The translations under genes and the position numbers were made by a program. From an uncultured Roseibium sp. (GTDB lineage: Bacteria > Pseudomonadota > Alphaproteobacteria > Rhizobiales > Stappiaceae), in NCBI RefSeq assembly GCF_963675985.1, contig NZ_OY780958.1, positions 1,364,001-1,428,000 of the forward strand: 64,000 nucleotides of DNA, in the 5' to 3' direction. The notes beneath the pieces were generated by a model, which was not told the DNA's origin, ran no database searches, and saw only the letters and a program-made list of their open reading frames with translations. Position 1 is the first letter of the stretch; the number at the start of each line of letters is the position of its first letter. This document shows positions 41,549 to 50,841 of the stretch, one piece after another.

Positions 41549-42100
41549 CTATTGCAGGCTCGGGCGTCCATCTTCGGTCGGTCGCGCCAGGGTCATGACC
41601 CAGAAATGGCGCCATTTCCCGTTGGATCGATCGACGCTGGCAATGCCGACACGCGTTACATAGGGATTGAGCAGGTTCTTGTTGTGGTCCTTGGATTCCT
41701 GCCAGCCGGTGAAGGCGGCTTGCAGCGAGGCATAGCCTGCTCCAAGGTTCTCCGCGCCGGCGTAATTCGGGTAGCGCGCCTTCTCCAGTCTCTGAGACAA
41801 TCCAAACGCGCTGTGCGCCCAGGTGTCCATGCTGTCACGTCCGGCAATATGGCGGGCCATGTCGGCCGACACCGCATCCAGCCTTTCGTCGTGCCGGAGA
41901 GGAGGGAGGCGGTTTTTGGCGCGGTAGGCGTTGAGCATGTCCAACATTGCCTGAGTATCGACAGGAACCCGGGTGAAGACCGGCTGATCTTCAAGCTCCT
42001 TGCTGTTATGCACAGCGCCGCATCCAGCAAGAGGGAGAAGCAGGGCAGCCAGAAGACCTCCGACCATCCCGGTTCTGACGATTGTCTTCAGAATGGTCAT
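41549..42100 (-). CDS. CAP (SCP/PR-1)-domain lipoprotein
   Basis: A 183-residue exported protein. The signal peptide ends in a lipobox (LLPLAGC), so it is likely a lipoprotein. The CAP domain shows MLDMLNAYRAKNRLPPLRHD, AVSADMARHIAG, WAHSAFG (the His), GAENLGAGY, and HNKNLLNPYVTRVGIAS. Bacterial CAP proteins are envelope proteins of mostly unknown role. It overlaps the stop of the phosphodiesterase gene by 4 bp (ATGA), so the two are coupled. Confidence 0.9.
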   Translation of the reverse strand: MTILKTIVRTGMVGGLLAALLLPLAGCGAVHNSKELEDQPVFTRVPVDTQAMLDMLNAYRAKNRLPPLRHDERLDAVSADMARHIAGRDSMDTWAHSAFGLSQRLEKARYPNYAGAENLGAGYASLQAAFTGWQESKDHNKNLLNPYVTRVGIASVDRSNGKWRHFWVMTLARPTEDGRPSLQ

Positions 42101-42936
42101 TCCGGCTCGTCCCCGGGCCAACTGACGCCCTCGTCAGACCAGAAAGGGAATGGGCCCGGATGGCTTTCGACATAGGCCATATGTGTTACGAGGCCGGCGG
42201 TCGACGTGTAACGGTGCAGGAAATAGGCCGGCGGTTCGAAATTGAACATGGACGGCGCGTCGTCCGCGAAGTCGAGGACCACCTGATGGGCGACACTCGG
42301 AGCCAGGGTCATGACCGTTCCGGCGAACCCCGCGATGATCGGCCGGTGCACATGGCCACACAGAAGCCGTTCGACATGGCTGTGACCGCTGAGGACTTCG
42401 GCAAACGCATCCGTATCGGCGAGGCCGATCCGGTCCATGTGAACGATGCCGGTCTGGGCAGGCGGATGATGCACCGCCACGAGCGTCGGCCGGTCGTCTT
42501 CCGACAGGATCTTGTCCAGCCAGGCGAGTTGCGCGTCGCCCAGGTGCCCGTGCGGTTTTCCCGGGACACTGGAATCGAGTGCCACCAGACGCACGCTGCC
42601 GATTTCCACGGCATAGCACAGGTCCGGTCCCTCGGTATCCTGGATGCCGGGATAGTCGGACATGGCGGCGCGCATGCCGGCCGCGGTGTCGTGATTGCCG
42701 GGGATCAGGTAGACGGGCATCGGCAGCTTGCCGAGCAAATGCCGGGCCAGTGCGTATTCACGCGGATCGTCCTTGTCGGTGAGATCGCCGGTCAGGACGA
42801 CCGCGTCCGGACGGCTTTCCAGCGACAAAAGGGCCTTGATCGCCCGTTCTGCCAGCATATTGGTGTCGCTGACCCGGTAGCAGGTCAGGCCGCGCGGGCG
42901 CAGGTGCAAGTCGGTGATATGGGCAATCAGGGTCAT
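42097..42936 (-). CDS. cpdA: CpdA-like metallophosphoesterase
   Basis: A 279-residue calcineurin-like phosphoesterase of the class III cyclic-nucleotide phosphodiesterase type. Metal-binding motifs are in order: HITDLHL, LTGDLTDKD, IPGNHDT, VAVHHPP, SGHSHVERLLCGHVHRP. The likely substrate is cAMP, as for CpdA, though related enzymes act on other phosphoesters. The start gives MTLIAHITDLHL, the usual N-terminus. It is cotranscribed with the CAP lipoprotein. Confidence 0.85.
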   Translation of the reverse strand: MTLIAHITDLHLRPRGLTCYRVSDTNMLAERAIKALLSLESRPDAVVLTGDLTDKDDPREYALARHLLGKLPMPVYLIPGNHDTAAGMRAAMSDYPGIQDTEGPDLCYAVEIGSVRLVALDSSVPGKPHGHLGDAQLAWLDKILSEDDRPTLVAVHHPPAQTGIVHMDRIGLADTDAFAEVLSGHSHVERLLCGHVHRPIIAGFAGTVMTLAPSVAHQVVLDFADDAPSMFNFEPPAYFLHRYTSTAGLVTHMAYVESHPGPFPFWSDEGVSWPGDEPE

Positions 42937-43131
42937 GGGTGATTCCGGAATCGATAGAGCTTCAAAGCGGGATCGACGATAGTCAAACCTGTGGGGCAAG
43001 CAAGGACCTGTTTACGCCTTTGGATAGTATCCGTAACTGATGACAGGCCTTGAAACCTCATGTAGGAGGAGGCAACAACAGATGACCCGTCGGTGCTCGC
43101 CTGACCTGACCGGAGCGATCGGATCTGAGAA

Positions 43132-44889
43132 ATGACGACTGAGACATCAGACACTTCGGGGGACAATTCCGCAGAACAATCAGGACCTGTGGCCCGGGCA
43201 TCGGTGCGCCCGCTCTGGCTTCGGCTTTTCGGACACGATCTGTCCGCCCCTCTGTTTCTTCTTCTGGTGTCGCTTTTCCTGTTCGTGCCCGGGCAGTGGA
43301 CGGTTCCGCCCCTTGACCGGGACGAACCGCGTTTTACGCAGGCGACCAAGCAGATGCTGGAGACGGGGAATTATGTCGATATCCGCTTTCAGGACCAGGC
43401 GCGCTACAAGAAGCCGGTTGGAATCTACTGGTTGCAGGCGGCTGCGGTAAAGGCCTCCGGACTGGGGGCAGAGGCTCCGCTTTGGGTCTACAGATTGCCG
43501 TCGGCCATCGGGGCGACCCTTTGCGTCCTTTTGACCTTCTGGGTCGCGCGGGCTTTCATGGGACCCGCGGGAGCGCTGGTCGCAGGTCTGTTCGTGGCCA
43601 TGGCGATCATCCTGGGGGTCGAGGCGCGGCTGGCCAAGACCGACGCGGTGTTGTTCGCAACGATCCTTATCGCCCAGGGCGCGCTTGCGCGCATCTGGCT
43701 GAAAGAGACGGTCAGACGTCATTGGGGGCTGGGGGTCGTCTTCTGGACCGCGCTGGCGTGCGGCGTGCTGATCAAGGGCCCGGTGGCACCGATGGTGGTC
43801 GGTTTCACCGTTGTCGGTCTGATGGCGCTGAAGCGTCAGGTCGCCTGGTTCAAGGGCGCTGTTCCCTTGTTCGGGATCCTGTGGTTCGTCTTGCTGGTCT
43901 CGCCCTGGTTCATCGCAATCTGGTTGGCGACGGACGGGGCCTTTTTCCAGGAAGCGATCGGTAAGGATCTTCTCGGCAAGGTGGGGCAGGGGCAGGAGAG
44001 CCATGGAGCGCCGCCGCTGACGCATCTGGCCACCATGTTCGGCGTCTTCTGGCCGTTGCCGGGTTTCCTCTTCCTGACGCTGGCGACGGTCTGGCGGGAA
44101 CGGGCGAGCCGTCTCGTTGTTTTCTGTGTGTCCTGGTTCGTGCCGTCCTGGATCGTTTTTGAACTCGTGGCCACCAAGCTGCCGCATTACACGATGCCGC
44201 TGTTGCCTGCTCTCGCGCTACCGGTGGCCGCTGCGCTGGTGGACCCGCAGCGCGTGCAGACCGGAATGGTTCTGAGATGGATCGGGGCGTTTCTTCTCGC
44301 GTTTCCGACGGTCGGAATTGCGATCGGTGCGTTTGCCGGTCCCGCGTTCCTTGGCGACTGGCCATCACCGCCGGGAGCGGTCATCTGCGTGTTCGGTGCG
44401 ATCCTGGCGGTCATGGGTGCGCGGTGGCTCATCGCGGATGTACCGATCAAAGCCATTCTTCCGGCGCTGGGAGCAGCGGTCTGTATCGCGGTCGGGGTTT
44501 GGGGATTTGTCGGACCTGCCCTGACGACGATCTGGATCAGTCCGCGCCTCGTTCAGGCCATTTCCGACGTTCCCGGATGTAAGCCTGTCCATGTGGTGAC
44601 CAGCGGCTTCAACGAACCGAGCTTCATTTTTCTGGAAGGAACCGGTACACGGATCGTATCGGCCGAGCAGGCGGCAGACTTCCTGGCCGGCCAGGAGGAC
44701 GGTACGGGGACCGGCTGCCGGATTGCGGTTGTCGAAAGCCGCCAGAAAGAGGCATTTTTGAAGGCTTCGGCGGCAAACGGGCTTGTGCCGCAATTGGTAA
44801 GCAATGTAGACGGCCTGAATATCAATGGCGGCAAGAGGCTTGATGTCGGCCTTTATCTGCCGGCCTATGGCGACAACGAGCGCAAGTAA
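43132..44889 (+). CDS. GT39/ArnT-like glycosyltransferase
   Basis: A 585-residue polytopic membrane protein. After a short cytosolic N-terminus come about 12 hydrophobic segments. The first periplasmic loop holds LDRDEPRFTQATKQMLETG, with the acidic residues shared by ArnT, Pmt and RgtABC enzymes that use polyprenyl-phosphate sugars. The C-terminal 110 residues form a soluble periplasmic domain. It opens a four-gene operon with PAP2, GT2 and a lipid A N-terminal-domain protein, so transfer of a sugar to lipid A or another envelope lipid is likely. Confidence 0.85.
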   Translation: MTTETSDTSGDNSAEQSGPVARASVRPLWLRLFGHDLSAPLFLLLVSLFLFVPGQWTVPPLDRDEPRFTQATKQMLETGNYVDIRFQDQARYKKPVGIYWLQAAAVKASGLGAEAPLWVYRLPSAIGATLCVLLTFWVARAFMGPAGALVAGLFVAMAIILGVEARLAKTDAVLFATILIAQGALARIWLKETVRRHWGLGVVFWTALACGVLIKGPVAPMVVGFTVVGLMALKRQVAWFKGAVPLFGILWFVLLVSPWFIAIWLATDGAFFQEAIGKDLLGKVGQGQESHGAPPLTHLATMFGVFWPLPGFLFLTLATVWRERASRLVVFCVSWFVPSWIVFELVATKLPHYTMPLLPALALPVAAALVDPQRVQTGMVLRWIGAFLLAFPTVGIAIGAFAGPAFLGDWPSPPGAVICVFGAILAVMGARWLIADVPIKAILPALGAAVCIAVGVWGFVGPALTTIWISPRLVQAISDVPGCKPVHVVTSGFNEPSFIFLEGTGTRIVSAEQAADFLAGQEDGTGTGCRIAVVESRQKEAFLKASAANGLVPQLVSNVDGLNINGGKRLDVGLYLPAYGDNERK

Positions 44890-44892
44890 CGA

Positions 44893-45813
44893 ATGACGCG
44901 GACCGGATTGATTGATGGCTTGAGACAGATTGCTTCGCGTGTGCGGCGCAATACCCGGGCCATGCGTCAGATTCTGGCCAGGCGCAAGATGCGAGCCGTC
45001 CGGTTTAACGACCCGCTGCGTCCCGGGCAAAGACCGCAGGACATTCTGGCGGTTCTGATGCTTACCGTGGGCATTGCGGTGGTGGCCTTCGACGTGCCGA
45101 CCTATCCCTGGATCAGGTCCCTGCCGGATGAATATCGGCGTGCGTTTTCCGCCTTTACCGATTTCGGCAAGGCACACTGGATCCTGTGGTCAACCGGGCT
45201 CGTCTGTCTCGCCCTGCTGGCGCTGGATGCCTCGAAGCTGACGTTCCGGCTGCGCATGGGGGTGGGGGCGGTCTTCACCTATGCGGCCTTCACCTTTTAT
45301 ACGGTTGCGGTCACCGGGATCCTGGCCCTGTTCCTGAAATGGGCCCTGGGCCGGGCGCGTCCCAAACTCTATGAAGAAGTCGGCCCGGTCGCCTTCGATT
45401 TCCTGTCGTTCCAGGGACACGGATACACCAGCTTTCCCTCCGGTCATTCCACGACCGTTGCCGCTCTCGCCACCGCCCTGGCACTGATCTTTCCGACCTG
45501 GCGCTGGCTGATCGTAGTCGTCGGGTTCTGGGTCGCCTTCAGCCGGATCATGGTCGGTGCCCATTATCCGAGCGACGTCATTGCGGGCACCTTGCTCGGC
45601 ATGACGTTCACATTCTTTACCGCCCGCGCGCTCGCCCGCCGCCGCATCGGCTTCCACCTGTCGAAGGCCGGGCGGATCGAACCCATCATGTGCCGGCGAT
45701 CGGCGGCCTCTTGTCTGCGTGCCTTCCGGCAGGTGTTGCGCGGACGCCGGAACCCGTGGCGGCCCGATGAGCGGATCGCGGCAGTGGCAGGCGAACGGGA
45801 CGGAACGATGTAA
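44893..45813 (+). CDS. PAP2-family lipid phosphatase
   Basis: A 306-residue membrane protein with the three PAP2 phosphatase motifs: KWALGRARPKL (KX6RP), PSGHST (PSGH), and SRIMVGAHYPSDV (SRX5HX3D). Five or six hydrophobic helices surround them. The N- and C-termini are Arg-rich and cytosolic. In this operon it would remove a phosphate from lipid A or from a polyprenyl carrier, as LpxE/LpxF-type or BacA-type PAP2 enzymes do. It starts 3 bp after the GT39 stop. Confidence 0.87.
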   Translation: MTRTGLIDGLRQIASRVRRNTRAMRQILARRKMRAVRFNDPLRPGQRPQDILAVLMLTVGIAVVAFDVPTYPWIRSLPDEYRRAFSAFTDFGKAHWILWSTGLVCLALLALDASKLTFRLRMGVGAVFTYAAFTFYTVAVTGILALFLKWALGRARPKLYEEVGPVAFDFLSFQGHGYTSFPSGHSTTVAALATALALIFPTWRWLIVVVGFWVAFSRIMVGAHYPSDVIAGTLLGMTFTFFTARALARRRIGFHLSKAGRIEPIMCRRSAASCLRAFRQVLRGRRNPWRPDERIAAVAGERDGTM

Positions 45814-46589
45814 TGACCCAGAGTTTTCGGGAAACCCTCGCAAGCGCTACCGGCGATCTTGAGGTCACCGTGGTCGTCCCGGCCAAGGACGAGGCGGAAA
45901 ATCTGCCCATTCTGCTCGATGAAATTGGAGCGGCGCTCACGGGGCGCCGGTTCGAGGTGATCGTCGTGGATGACGGCTCCTCCGACGGCACCGACAAGGT
46001 GCTGCAGGCGTATGCCGCGGAAAATCCCTGGCTGCGCCCGTTCCGGCACGAAGCGTCCTGCGGGCAGAGCTGTGCGGTGCGGACCGGCGTGCTCAATGCG
46101 CGGGGGGATGTGGTCGCGACCATCGATGGCGATGGTGAAAACAACCCGGATTACATTCCGCAGCTTCTTGATGCCTTGAAGGCTGGCGGCCCCGCCGTGG
46201 CCCTTGCCGCCGGTCAAAGGCTCGGCCGGAAGGCCAGTCTTGCAAAGCGCCTTGCATCGAAATTCGCCAATCGGCTCCGTGGCGCGATCCTGAAGGACAA
46301 TACCCGCGACAGCGGTTGCGGCCTGAAGGCGCTTAAGCGCGAGGTTTTCCTGCAATTGCCCTATTTCGACAGCTGGCACCGTTTCCTGCCGGCGCTCGTC
46401 ATCCGGGAGGGCTACGGGGTCGTGCATATCGACGTGCAGGATCGCCAGCGCCGGCACGGCACATCGAAATACGGCATTTTCGACCGGGCCCTGATCGGGA
46501 TCCTTGACCTTTTCGGCGTCTGGTGGCTGCGCCGCCGGCGCAAGACCATTCCAAGCGCACGTGCCCTGACCGGCACGCCTGACGCATGA
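45813..46589 (+). CDS. GT2-family glycosyltransferase (polyprenyl-phosphate sugar synthase type)
   Basis: A 258-residue enzyme with the GT-A fold of dolichol-phosphate-mannose synthase-like proteins: VTVVVPAKDEAENLPILLDE, the DxD region VIVVDDGSSDGT and ATIDGDGENNPDYIP, then DSGCGLKALKREVF and the basic RRHGTSKYG segment. No membrane helices apart from a short C-terminal hydrophobic stretch. It likely makes the polyprenyl-phosphate sugar donor used by the GT39 protein encoded upstream. Its start overlaps the PAP2 stop by one base. Confidence 0.88.
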   Translation: MTQSFRETLASATGDLEVTVVVPAKDEAENLPILLDEIGAALTGRRFEVIVVDDGSSDGTDKVLQAYAAENPWLRPFRHEASCGQSCAVRTGVLNARGDVVATIDGDGENNPDYIPQLLDALKAGGPAVALAAGQRLGRKASLAKRLASKFANRLRGAILKDNTRDSGCGLKALKREVFLQLPYFDSWHRFLPALVIREGYGVVHIDVQDRQRRHGTSKYGIFDRALIGILDLFGVWWLRRRRKTIPSARALTGTPDA

Positions 46590-46607
46590 TCTGAAACGGA
46601 CGTACCC

Positions 46608-46922
46608 ATGACCGCGCTCTTCGACTGGCTCAACACCGTCTTCATCGAGCAGTTCAATTTCTGGATCGTGCTCGGCTTTGTCGCCCAGGCGATGTTCATG
46701 ATGCGATTCGTGATCCAGTGGATCGCTTCGGAGCGGGTCGGACGCTCTATCGTTCCGGTTGCTTTCTGGTTCTTCTCGATCGCCGGGGGATCTCTGCTGC
46801 TGGTCTATGCGATCCAGCGCCAGGATCCGGTGTTCATTGCCGGCCAGGGGCTCGGCCTGATCATCTATTTCCGGAACATCTGGTTGATCTTCAAGGAAAA
46901 GCGGCGCGATCCGACGATCTGA
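46608..46922 (+). CDS. Lipid A biosynthesis N-terminal (LABN) domain protein
   Basis: A 104-residue protein with three membrane helices, matching the lipid A biosynthesis N-terminal domain family: FWIVLGFVAQAMFMMRFVIQW, SERVGRSIVPVAFWFFSIAGG, DPVFIAGQGLGLIIYFRN and a basic end. The fold is a small half-transporter-like unit. It is the last gene of the envelope-lipid operon and ends in its terminator. A role in moving the lipid-linked sugar is possible but unproven. Confidence 0.85.
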   Translation: MTALFDWLNTVFIEQFNFWIVLGFVAQAMFMMRFVIQWIASERVGRSIVPVAFWFFSIAGGSLLLVYAIQRQDPVFIAGQGLGLIIYFRNIWLIFKEKRRDPTI

Positions 46923-46936
46923 TCGCGCCGTCTTTT
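46903..46936 (+). terminator. Terminator of the envelope-lipid operon
   Basis: A perfect 9-bp stem GGCGCGATC / GATCGCGCC, overlapping the stop codon, then GTCTTTT. A-rich sequence on the other side means it may also stop leftward transcripts of metC. Confidence 0.8.
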
Positions 46937-46943
46937 ATTGACG

Positions 46944-48128
46944 TCAGCCGAACGCCTTGCCGAAGGCCTGGGTGAGATCCTTGACCAGGTCTTCCGGGTC
47001 TTCCAGGCCGATATGCATGCGGATGGAGCATGTTTCAGGGTCCGGGTCGGTGGCCGTGCGGATGCCGGCCAGATTCACCGGAATGGCAAGGCTTTCGAAC
47101 CCGCCCCAGGAATACCCGAGGCCGAACAGCGTCAGCGTATCCAGGAACACGGCGCGCTGGGCGTCCGTCGTGCCGGGTTTGAAGTCGAAGGCAAACAACC
47201 CGCTGGCACCGGAAAAATCCCGTTTCCAGATGGCGTGGCCCGGATCGGTTTCCAGGGCAGGATAGTGGATTGCCGCGACCTCCGGTCGGCCCTGCAGCCA
47301 GGAAATGACTTCCAGCGTGTTCTTCATGTGCCGTTCGAGGCGGACGGAAAGGGTCCTCAGCCCGCGCAGCCCCAGGTAGACATCGTCGGGTGCGACATGA
47401 ACGCCCATGAAGCCGTGGAAGTCGTTCAAGGCCGGCCAGGCCTTTTCGCTTGCGGCAATCGTGCCCAGCATCACGTCGGAATGTCCGACGATGTATTTCG
47501 TGCCGGCCTGGATCGACAGATCGACGCCGAGGGAGATCGGCTGACAGTAGAGCGGGCTTGCCCAGGTGTTGTCCATGAGGACGGTCGCGTCGATCTCATG
47601 GGCCGCTTTCGCAATGGCCGGCACATCCTGCATTTCAAAGGTCAGCGACCCCGGCGCCTCGGTGAAGACGGCCTTGGTGTTGTCCTTGAACAGGCTGCTG
47701 ATCTCTCTTCCAAGAGAGGGATCATAATAGCTGACCTCGATACCGAACTTCGGCAGGACATTGTCCGAGAGCTTGCGGGTGGGGGCATAGGCCGTATCGG
47801 GGACGAGCATGTGGTCGCCCGCGTTCAGACAGGAAAGACAGGCAAGCGATATCGCATTCAACCCGGAGTTGGCGAGTTTGGTGCCCGCGGCGCCTTCCAT
47901 GACCGTGATGGCTTCTTCCAGGGCTTCGGTGGTTGGGGTGCCCCGGCGACCGTAGTGGTATTTCTGCCCGCCCGAGGCCATGGTCTCTACGTCAGGAAAC
48001 AAAACAGTGGAGGCATGGACAACCGGAGGATTCACAAAGCCATGAAATTCCGCTGGGGAACGTCCGGCATGCGCCACAACCGTGTCGATGTTATGGGCAG
48101 CGGTCGACGTCTTTTTAGTCATGTTCAC
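46944..48128 (-). CDS. metC: Cystathionine beta-lyase
   Basis: A 394-residue PLP enzyme of the Cys/Met metabolism family that splits cystathionine to homocysteine, pyruvate and ammonia. Seen are YGRRGTPTTEALEEAI (substrate and phosphate contacts), TVLMDNTWASP (Asp that binds the PLP ring), and the PLP lysine in SIQAGTKYIVGHSDVMLG. The family's GGGFxSL-type stretch is GGFESLAIP. Length is right for MetC. Its 5' leader of about 250 bp, shared with aapJ, has no SAM riboswitch that I can recognise. Confidence 0.9.
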   Translation of the reverse strand: MNMTKKTSTAAHNIDTVVAHAGRSPAEFHGFVNPPVVHASTVLFPDVETMASGGQKYHYGRRGTPTTEALEEAITVMEGAAGTKLANSGLNAISLACLSCLNAGDHMLVPDTAYAPTRKLSDNVLPKFGIEVSYYDPSLGREISSLFKDNTKAVFTEAPGSLTFEMQDVPAIAKAAHEIDATVLMDNTWASPLYCQPISLGVDLSIQAGTKYIVGHSDVMLGTIAASEKAWPALNDFHGFMGVHVAPDDVYLGLRGLRTLSVRLERHMKNTLEVISWLQGRPEVAAIHYPALETDPGHAIWKRDFSGASGLFAFDFKPGTTDAQRAVFLDTLTLFGLGYSWGGFESLAIPVNLAGIRTATDPDPETCSIRMHIGLEDPEDLVKDLTQAFGKAFG

Positions 48129-48375
48129 CTTCTGTGCATTGTACGGCTAATCATTTCTGCGGTGCGAAACCGGAAATGTCGGATTCAGCGGACCTTAACC
48201 CCTTGACCGGTCCCGTCAAATACCATCGAATGGGTCAGTCGGAACCATGGTGGTCCGCCTGGAGGAATGAACCGGTAAATCCGGTTTGACGCAAGACCGC
48301 TTTGCGGGCGTCGAGGGCAACTGCCGTAGGGGTCGATGACTTAAAGTATGGGTAAAAAACAAAGGCTGCATTTCC

Positions 48376-49392
48376 ATGTCTAAAAAAATCCTTCCGCTGG
48401 TGCTGGGCGCTGCTATGGGCGTCGCGGCGTCGGCTGCGCACGCTGGTACGCTCGAAGACGTCAAGGCCAAGGGCTTTGTACAATGTGGCGTGAGCCAGGG
48501 CCTGCCCGGTTTCTCCAACCCGGACGCTCAGGGCAACTGGACCGGTCTGGACGTCGACCTTTGCCGCGCCGTTGCTGCCGCGGTCTTCGGTGACGCTTCC
48601 GCTGTCAAGTTCACCCCGCTGTCCGCCAAGGAGCGTTTCACCGCGCTTCAGTCCGGTGAAGTCGACATCCTGTCGCGCAACACCACCTGGACCATGTCCC
48701 GCGATACGGCCCTGGGCCTGAACTTCGCCGGCGTGAACTACTACGACGGTCAGGGCTTCATGGTCCGCAAGGACCTGGGTGTGACCTCCGCTCTGGAACT
48801 GTCTGGCGCATCTGTCTGCACCAACACCGGCACCACGACCGAGCTGAACGTTGCCGATTACTTCCGTGCCAACAACATGCCGTATGAAATCGTCGCCTTC
48901 GAAAAGGCCGACGAAGTTGTTGCCGCTTATGATGCCGGCCGTTGCGACGTCTACACCACGGATGCGTCCGGTCTCTATGCCCAGCGTCTGAAGCTGTCCA
49001 ACCCGGGCGACCATATGGTTCTGCCGGAAATCATTTCCAAGGAGCCGCTCGGCCCGGTGGTTCGCCAGGGTGATGACCAGTGGTTCAATATCGCCAAGTG
49101 GACCCTGAACGCCATGATCAATGCCGAAGAACTCGGCGTGACTTCTGAGAACGTCGACAACATGAAGTCGTCCGACAACCCGTCCGTCAAGCGTCTTCTG
49201 GGTGCTGAAGGCGCATTTGGTGAAGCGATCGGCCTGTCCAATGACTGGGCCTACAACATCATCAAGAGCGTCGGCAATTATGGCGAGTCCTTCGACGCCA
49301 ACGTCGGTCCGGACACGCCGCTCGGCATTGCCCGTGGCATCAACGCCCTGTGGTCAAAGGGTGGCATTCTCTACGCTCCGCCGGTCCGCTAA
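48376..49392 (+). CDS. aapJ: General L-amino acid ABC transporter substrate-binding protein
   Basis: A 338-residue periplasmic protein with a signal peptide (LPLVLGAAMGVAASAAHAG). The family signature GLDVDLCRAVAAAVFGD and the LSRNTTWTMSRD segment are typical of AapJ/BztA-type binding proteins for general L-amino acids. First gene of aapJQMP. Codon use is strongly biased, as expected for a highly expressed binding protein. A stem-loop follows before aapQ. Confidence 0.94.
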   Translation: MSKKILPLVLGAAMGVAASAAHAGTLEDVKAKGFVQCGVSQGLPGFSNPDAQGNWTGLDVDLCRAVAAAVFGDASAVKFTPLSAKERFTALQSGEVDILSRNTTWTMSRDTALGLNFAGVNYYDGQGFMVRKDLGVTSALELSGASVCTNTGTTTELNVADYFRANNMPYEIVAFEKADEVVAAYDAGRCDVYTTDASGLYAQRLKLSNPGDHMVLPEIISKEPLGPVVRQGDDQWFNIAKWTLNAMINAEELGVTSENVDNMKSSDNPSVKRLLGAEGAFGEAIGLSNDWAYNIIKSVGNYGESFDANVGPDTPLGIARGINALWSKGGILYAPPVR

Positions 49393-49417
49393 GGCCCGGT
49401 TGCGTTTTTAAGCCTCA

Positions 49418-49447
49418 GAGGCCCGGCGACAATCGCCGCCGGGCCTC
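49418..49447 (+). other. Stem-loop between aapJ and aapQ
   Basis: GAGGCCCGGCG and CGCCGCCGGGCCTC pair (one bulge) around ACAAT, without a T-run. Such hairpins after binding-protein genes are known to protect the mRNA 3' end and to lower expression of the permeases. Confidence 0.65.
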
Positions 49448-49614
49448 CCATAACCAGCCAGAAAATACGCAATTAATGCGTTTGGCTTTTCAGAGGGTGT
49501 GCCCGTTCCGGTCGACGGGGATCTGATGCAACGTCATCGGGATTGGATTTCGGAACAGGCAATGCGAACGGCGACCTTGAATGGGGACCGTTGCAGCTGA
49601 CTCGGTGAGGTTTT

Positions 49615-50832
49615 ATGTCAGTACAGGAGCAGCACACGGCGGGTCCGCCGGCGCGTGCTTCGTTGATAAATGATCCGAAGGCACGCGGCTTATTTTACCA
49701 GATCCTACTGGTTTTGGCCCTTTTCGCTTTGGGTTATTTCATTGTCACGAACACGCTTGCCAACCTGGAGCGCCAGAATATCGCGTCCGGTTGGGACTTT
49801 CTAAATACCACAGCAGGCTTTGGCATAATTCAGGCTCTCGCTTCCTATTCGGAAACGTCGAGCTACGGACAGGCGCTTTTTATTGGATTTCTCAATACGC
49901 TACTGGTCGCCGTGATCGGCATCTTTTTCGCGACCATTATCGGCTTCATCGTTGGCGTGGCGCGTTTGTCGAACAACTGGGTGATCTCCCGGTTGGCGTA
50001 TTGTTACATTGAACTCCTGCGCAACATTCCACTGCTTCTGCAGATCTTTTTCTGGTATTTCGCGGTTTTGAGGGCCGTTCCGGGCAAGCAGGAGAAATGG
50101 TCGATTCTCTTCGGTTGGTTTGGCTTGAACATTACCGGCCTGCGTGGACCTAAACCTGTTTTCGCGCCGGGGTCGGAGTTTATCGGCTATGCTCTGATCA
50201 TCGGGATCATCGCGACGATCATCGTGGCGCGCTGGGCGCGCAAACGTCAGGAAGCGACGGGACAACAGTTTCCGATATTCTGGACCGGAATCGGGCTGAT
50301 CATCGGATTGCCGGTGCTGGCCTACTTCCTTTCCGGAATGCCGGTTTCGCTCGATTTTCCGGTGTTCGTAGAGACTGGTCCGAAACTGCGACAGGGTTTC
50401 CAATTGGGCACCGGTTTCAACGTGATTCCGGAGTTCCTGGCGCTGACAGCGGCATTGGCGCTTTATACTGCAAGCTTCATCGCGGAGATCGTGCGGGCGG
50501 GGATCCAGGCGGTCAGCCATGGTCAGACGGAAGCGGCACATGCGCTCGGTATCCGGTCCGGACCGACCTTGCGGCTCGTGGTCATACCGCAGGCCATGCG
50601 GGTGATCATTCCGCCGCTCACCAGCCAGTATCTGAACCTGACGAAGAACTCGTCCCTGGCCGTGGCGATCGCCTTTCCGGACCTGGTGTCCGTCGGCGGC
50701 ACAGTGCTCAATCAGACCGGGCAGGCAATTGAGATCATTGCGATCTGGATGATGGTCTATCTGTCGCTCAGCCTGATCACGTCGGCCTTCATGAACTGGT
50801 ACAACCAGCGCATGGCGCTTGTGGAACGATAG
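49615..50832 (+). CDS. aapQ: General L-amino acid ABC transporter permease AapQ
   Basis: A 405-residue inner membrane permease with about eight helices. The EAA motif is present near residue 305 (EAAHALGIRSGPTLRLVVIPQ). The HisM-type N-terminal TM block (ALFIGFLNTLLVAVIGIFFA) is separated by an insertion of about 100 residues typical of AapQ. It follows aapJ after 220 bp and precedes aapM by 9 bp. Confidence 0.93.
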   Translation: MSVQEQHTAGPPARASLINDPKARGLFYQILLVLALFALGYFIVTNTLANLERQNIASGWDFLNTTAGFGIIQALASYSETSSYGQALFIGFLNTLLVAVIGIFFATIIGFIVGVARLSNNWVISRLAYCYIELLRNIPLLLQIFFWYFAVLRAVPGKQEKWSILFGWFGLNITGLRGPKPVFAPGSEFIGYALIIGIIATIIVARWARKRQEATGQQFPIFWTGIGLIIGLPVLAYFLSGMPVSLDFPVFVETGPKLRQGFQLGTGFNVIPEFLALTAALALYTASFIAEIVRAGIQAVSHGQTEAAHALGIRSGPTLRLVVIPQAMRVIIPPLTSQYLNLTKNSSLAVAIAFPDLVSVGGTVLNQTGQAIEIIAIWMMVYLSLSLITSAFMNWYNQRMALVER

Positions 50833-50841
50833 GAGCGCACC

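Noticed and set aside
46938..48206. 422-codon plus-strand frame opposite metC
   Set aside because: Shadow of a GC-rich gene; metC has complete PLP-enzyme motifs.
48129..48375. Riboswitch upstream of metC
   Set aside because: I looked for SAM-II-like and SAH-like patterns in the leader and found no convincing conserved core.
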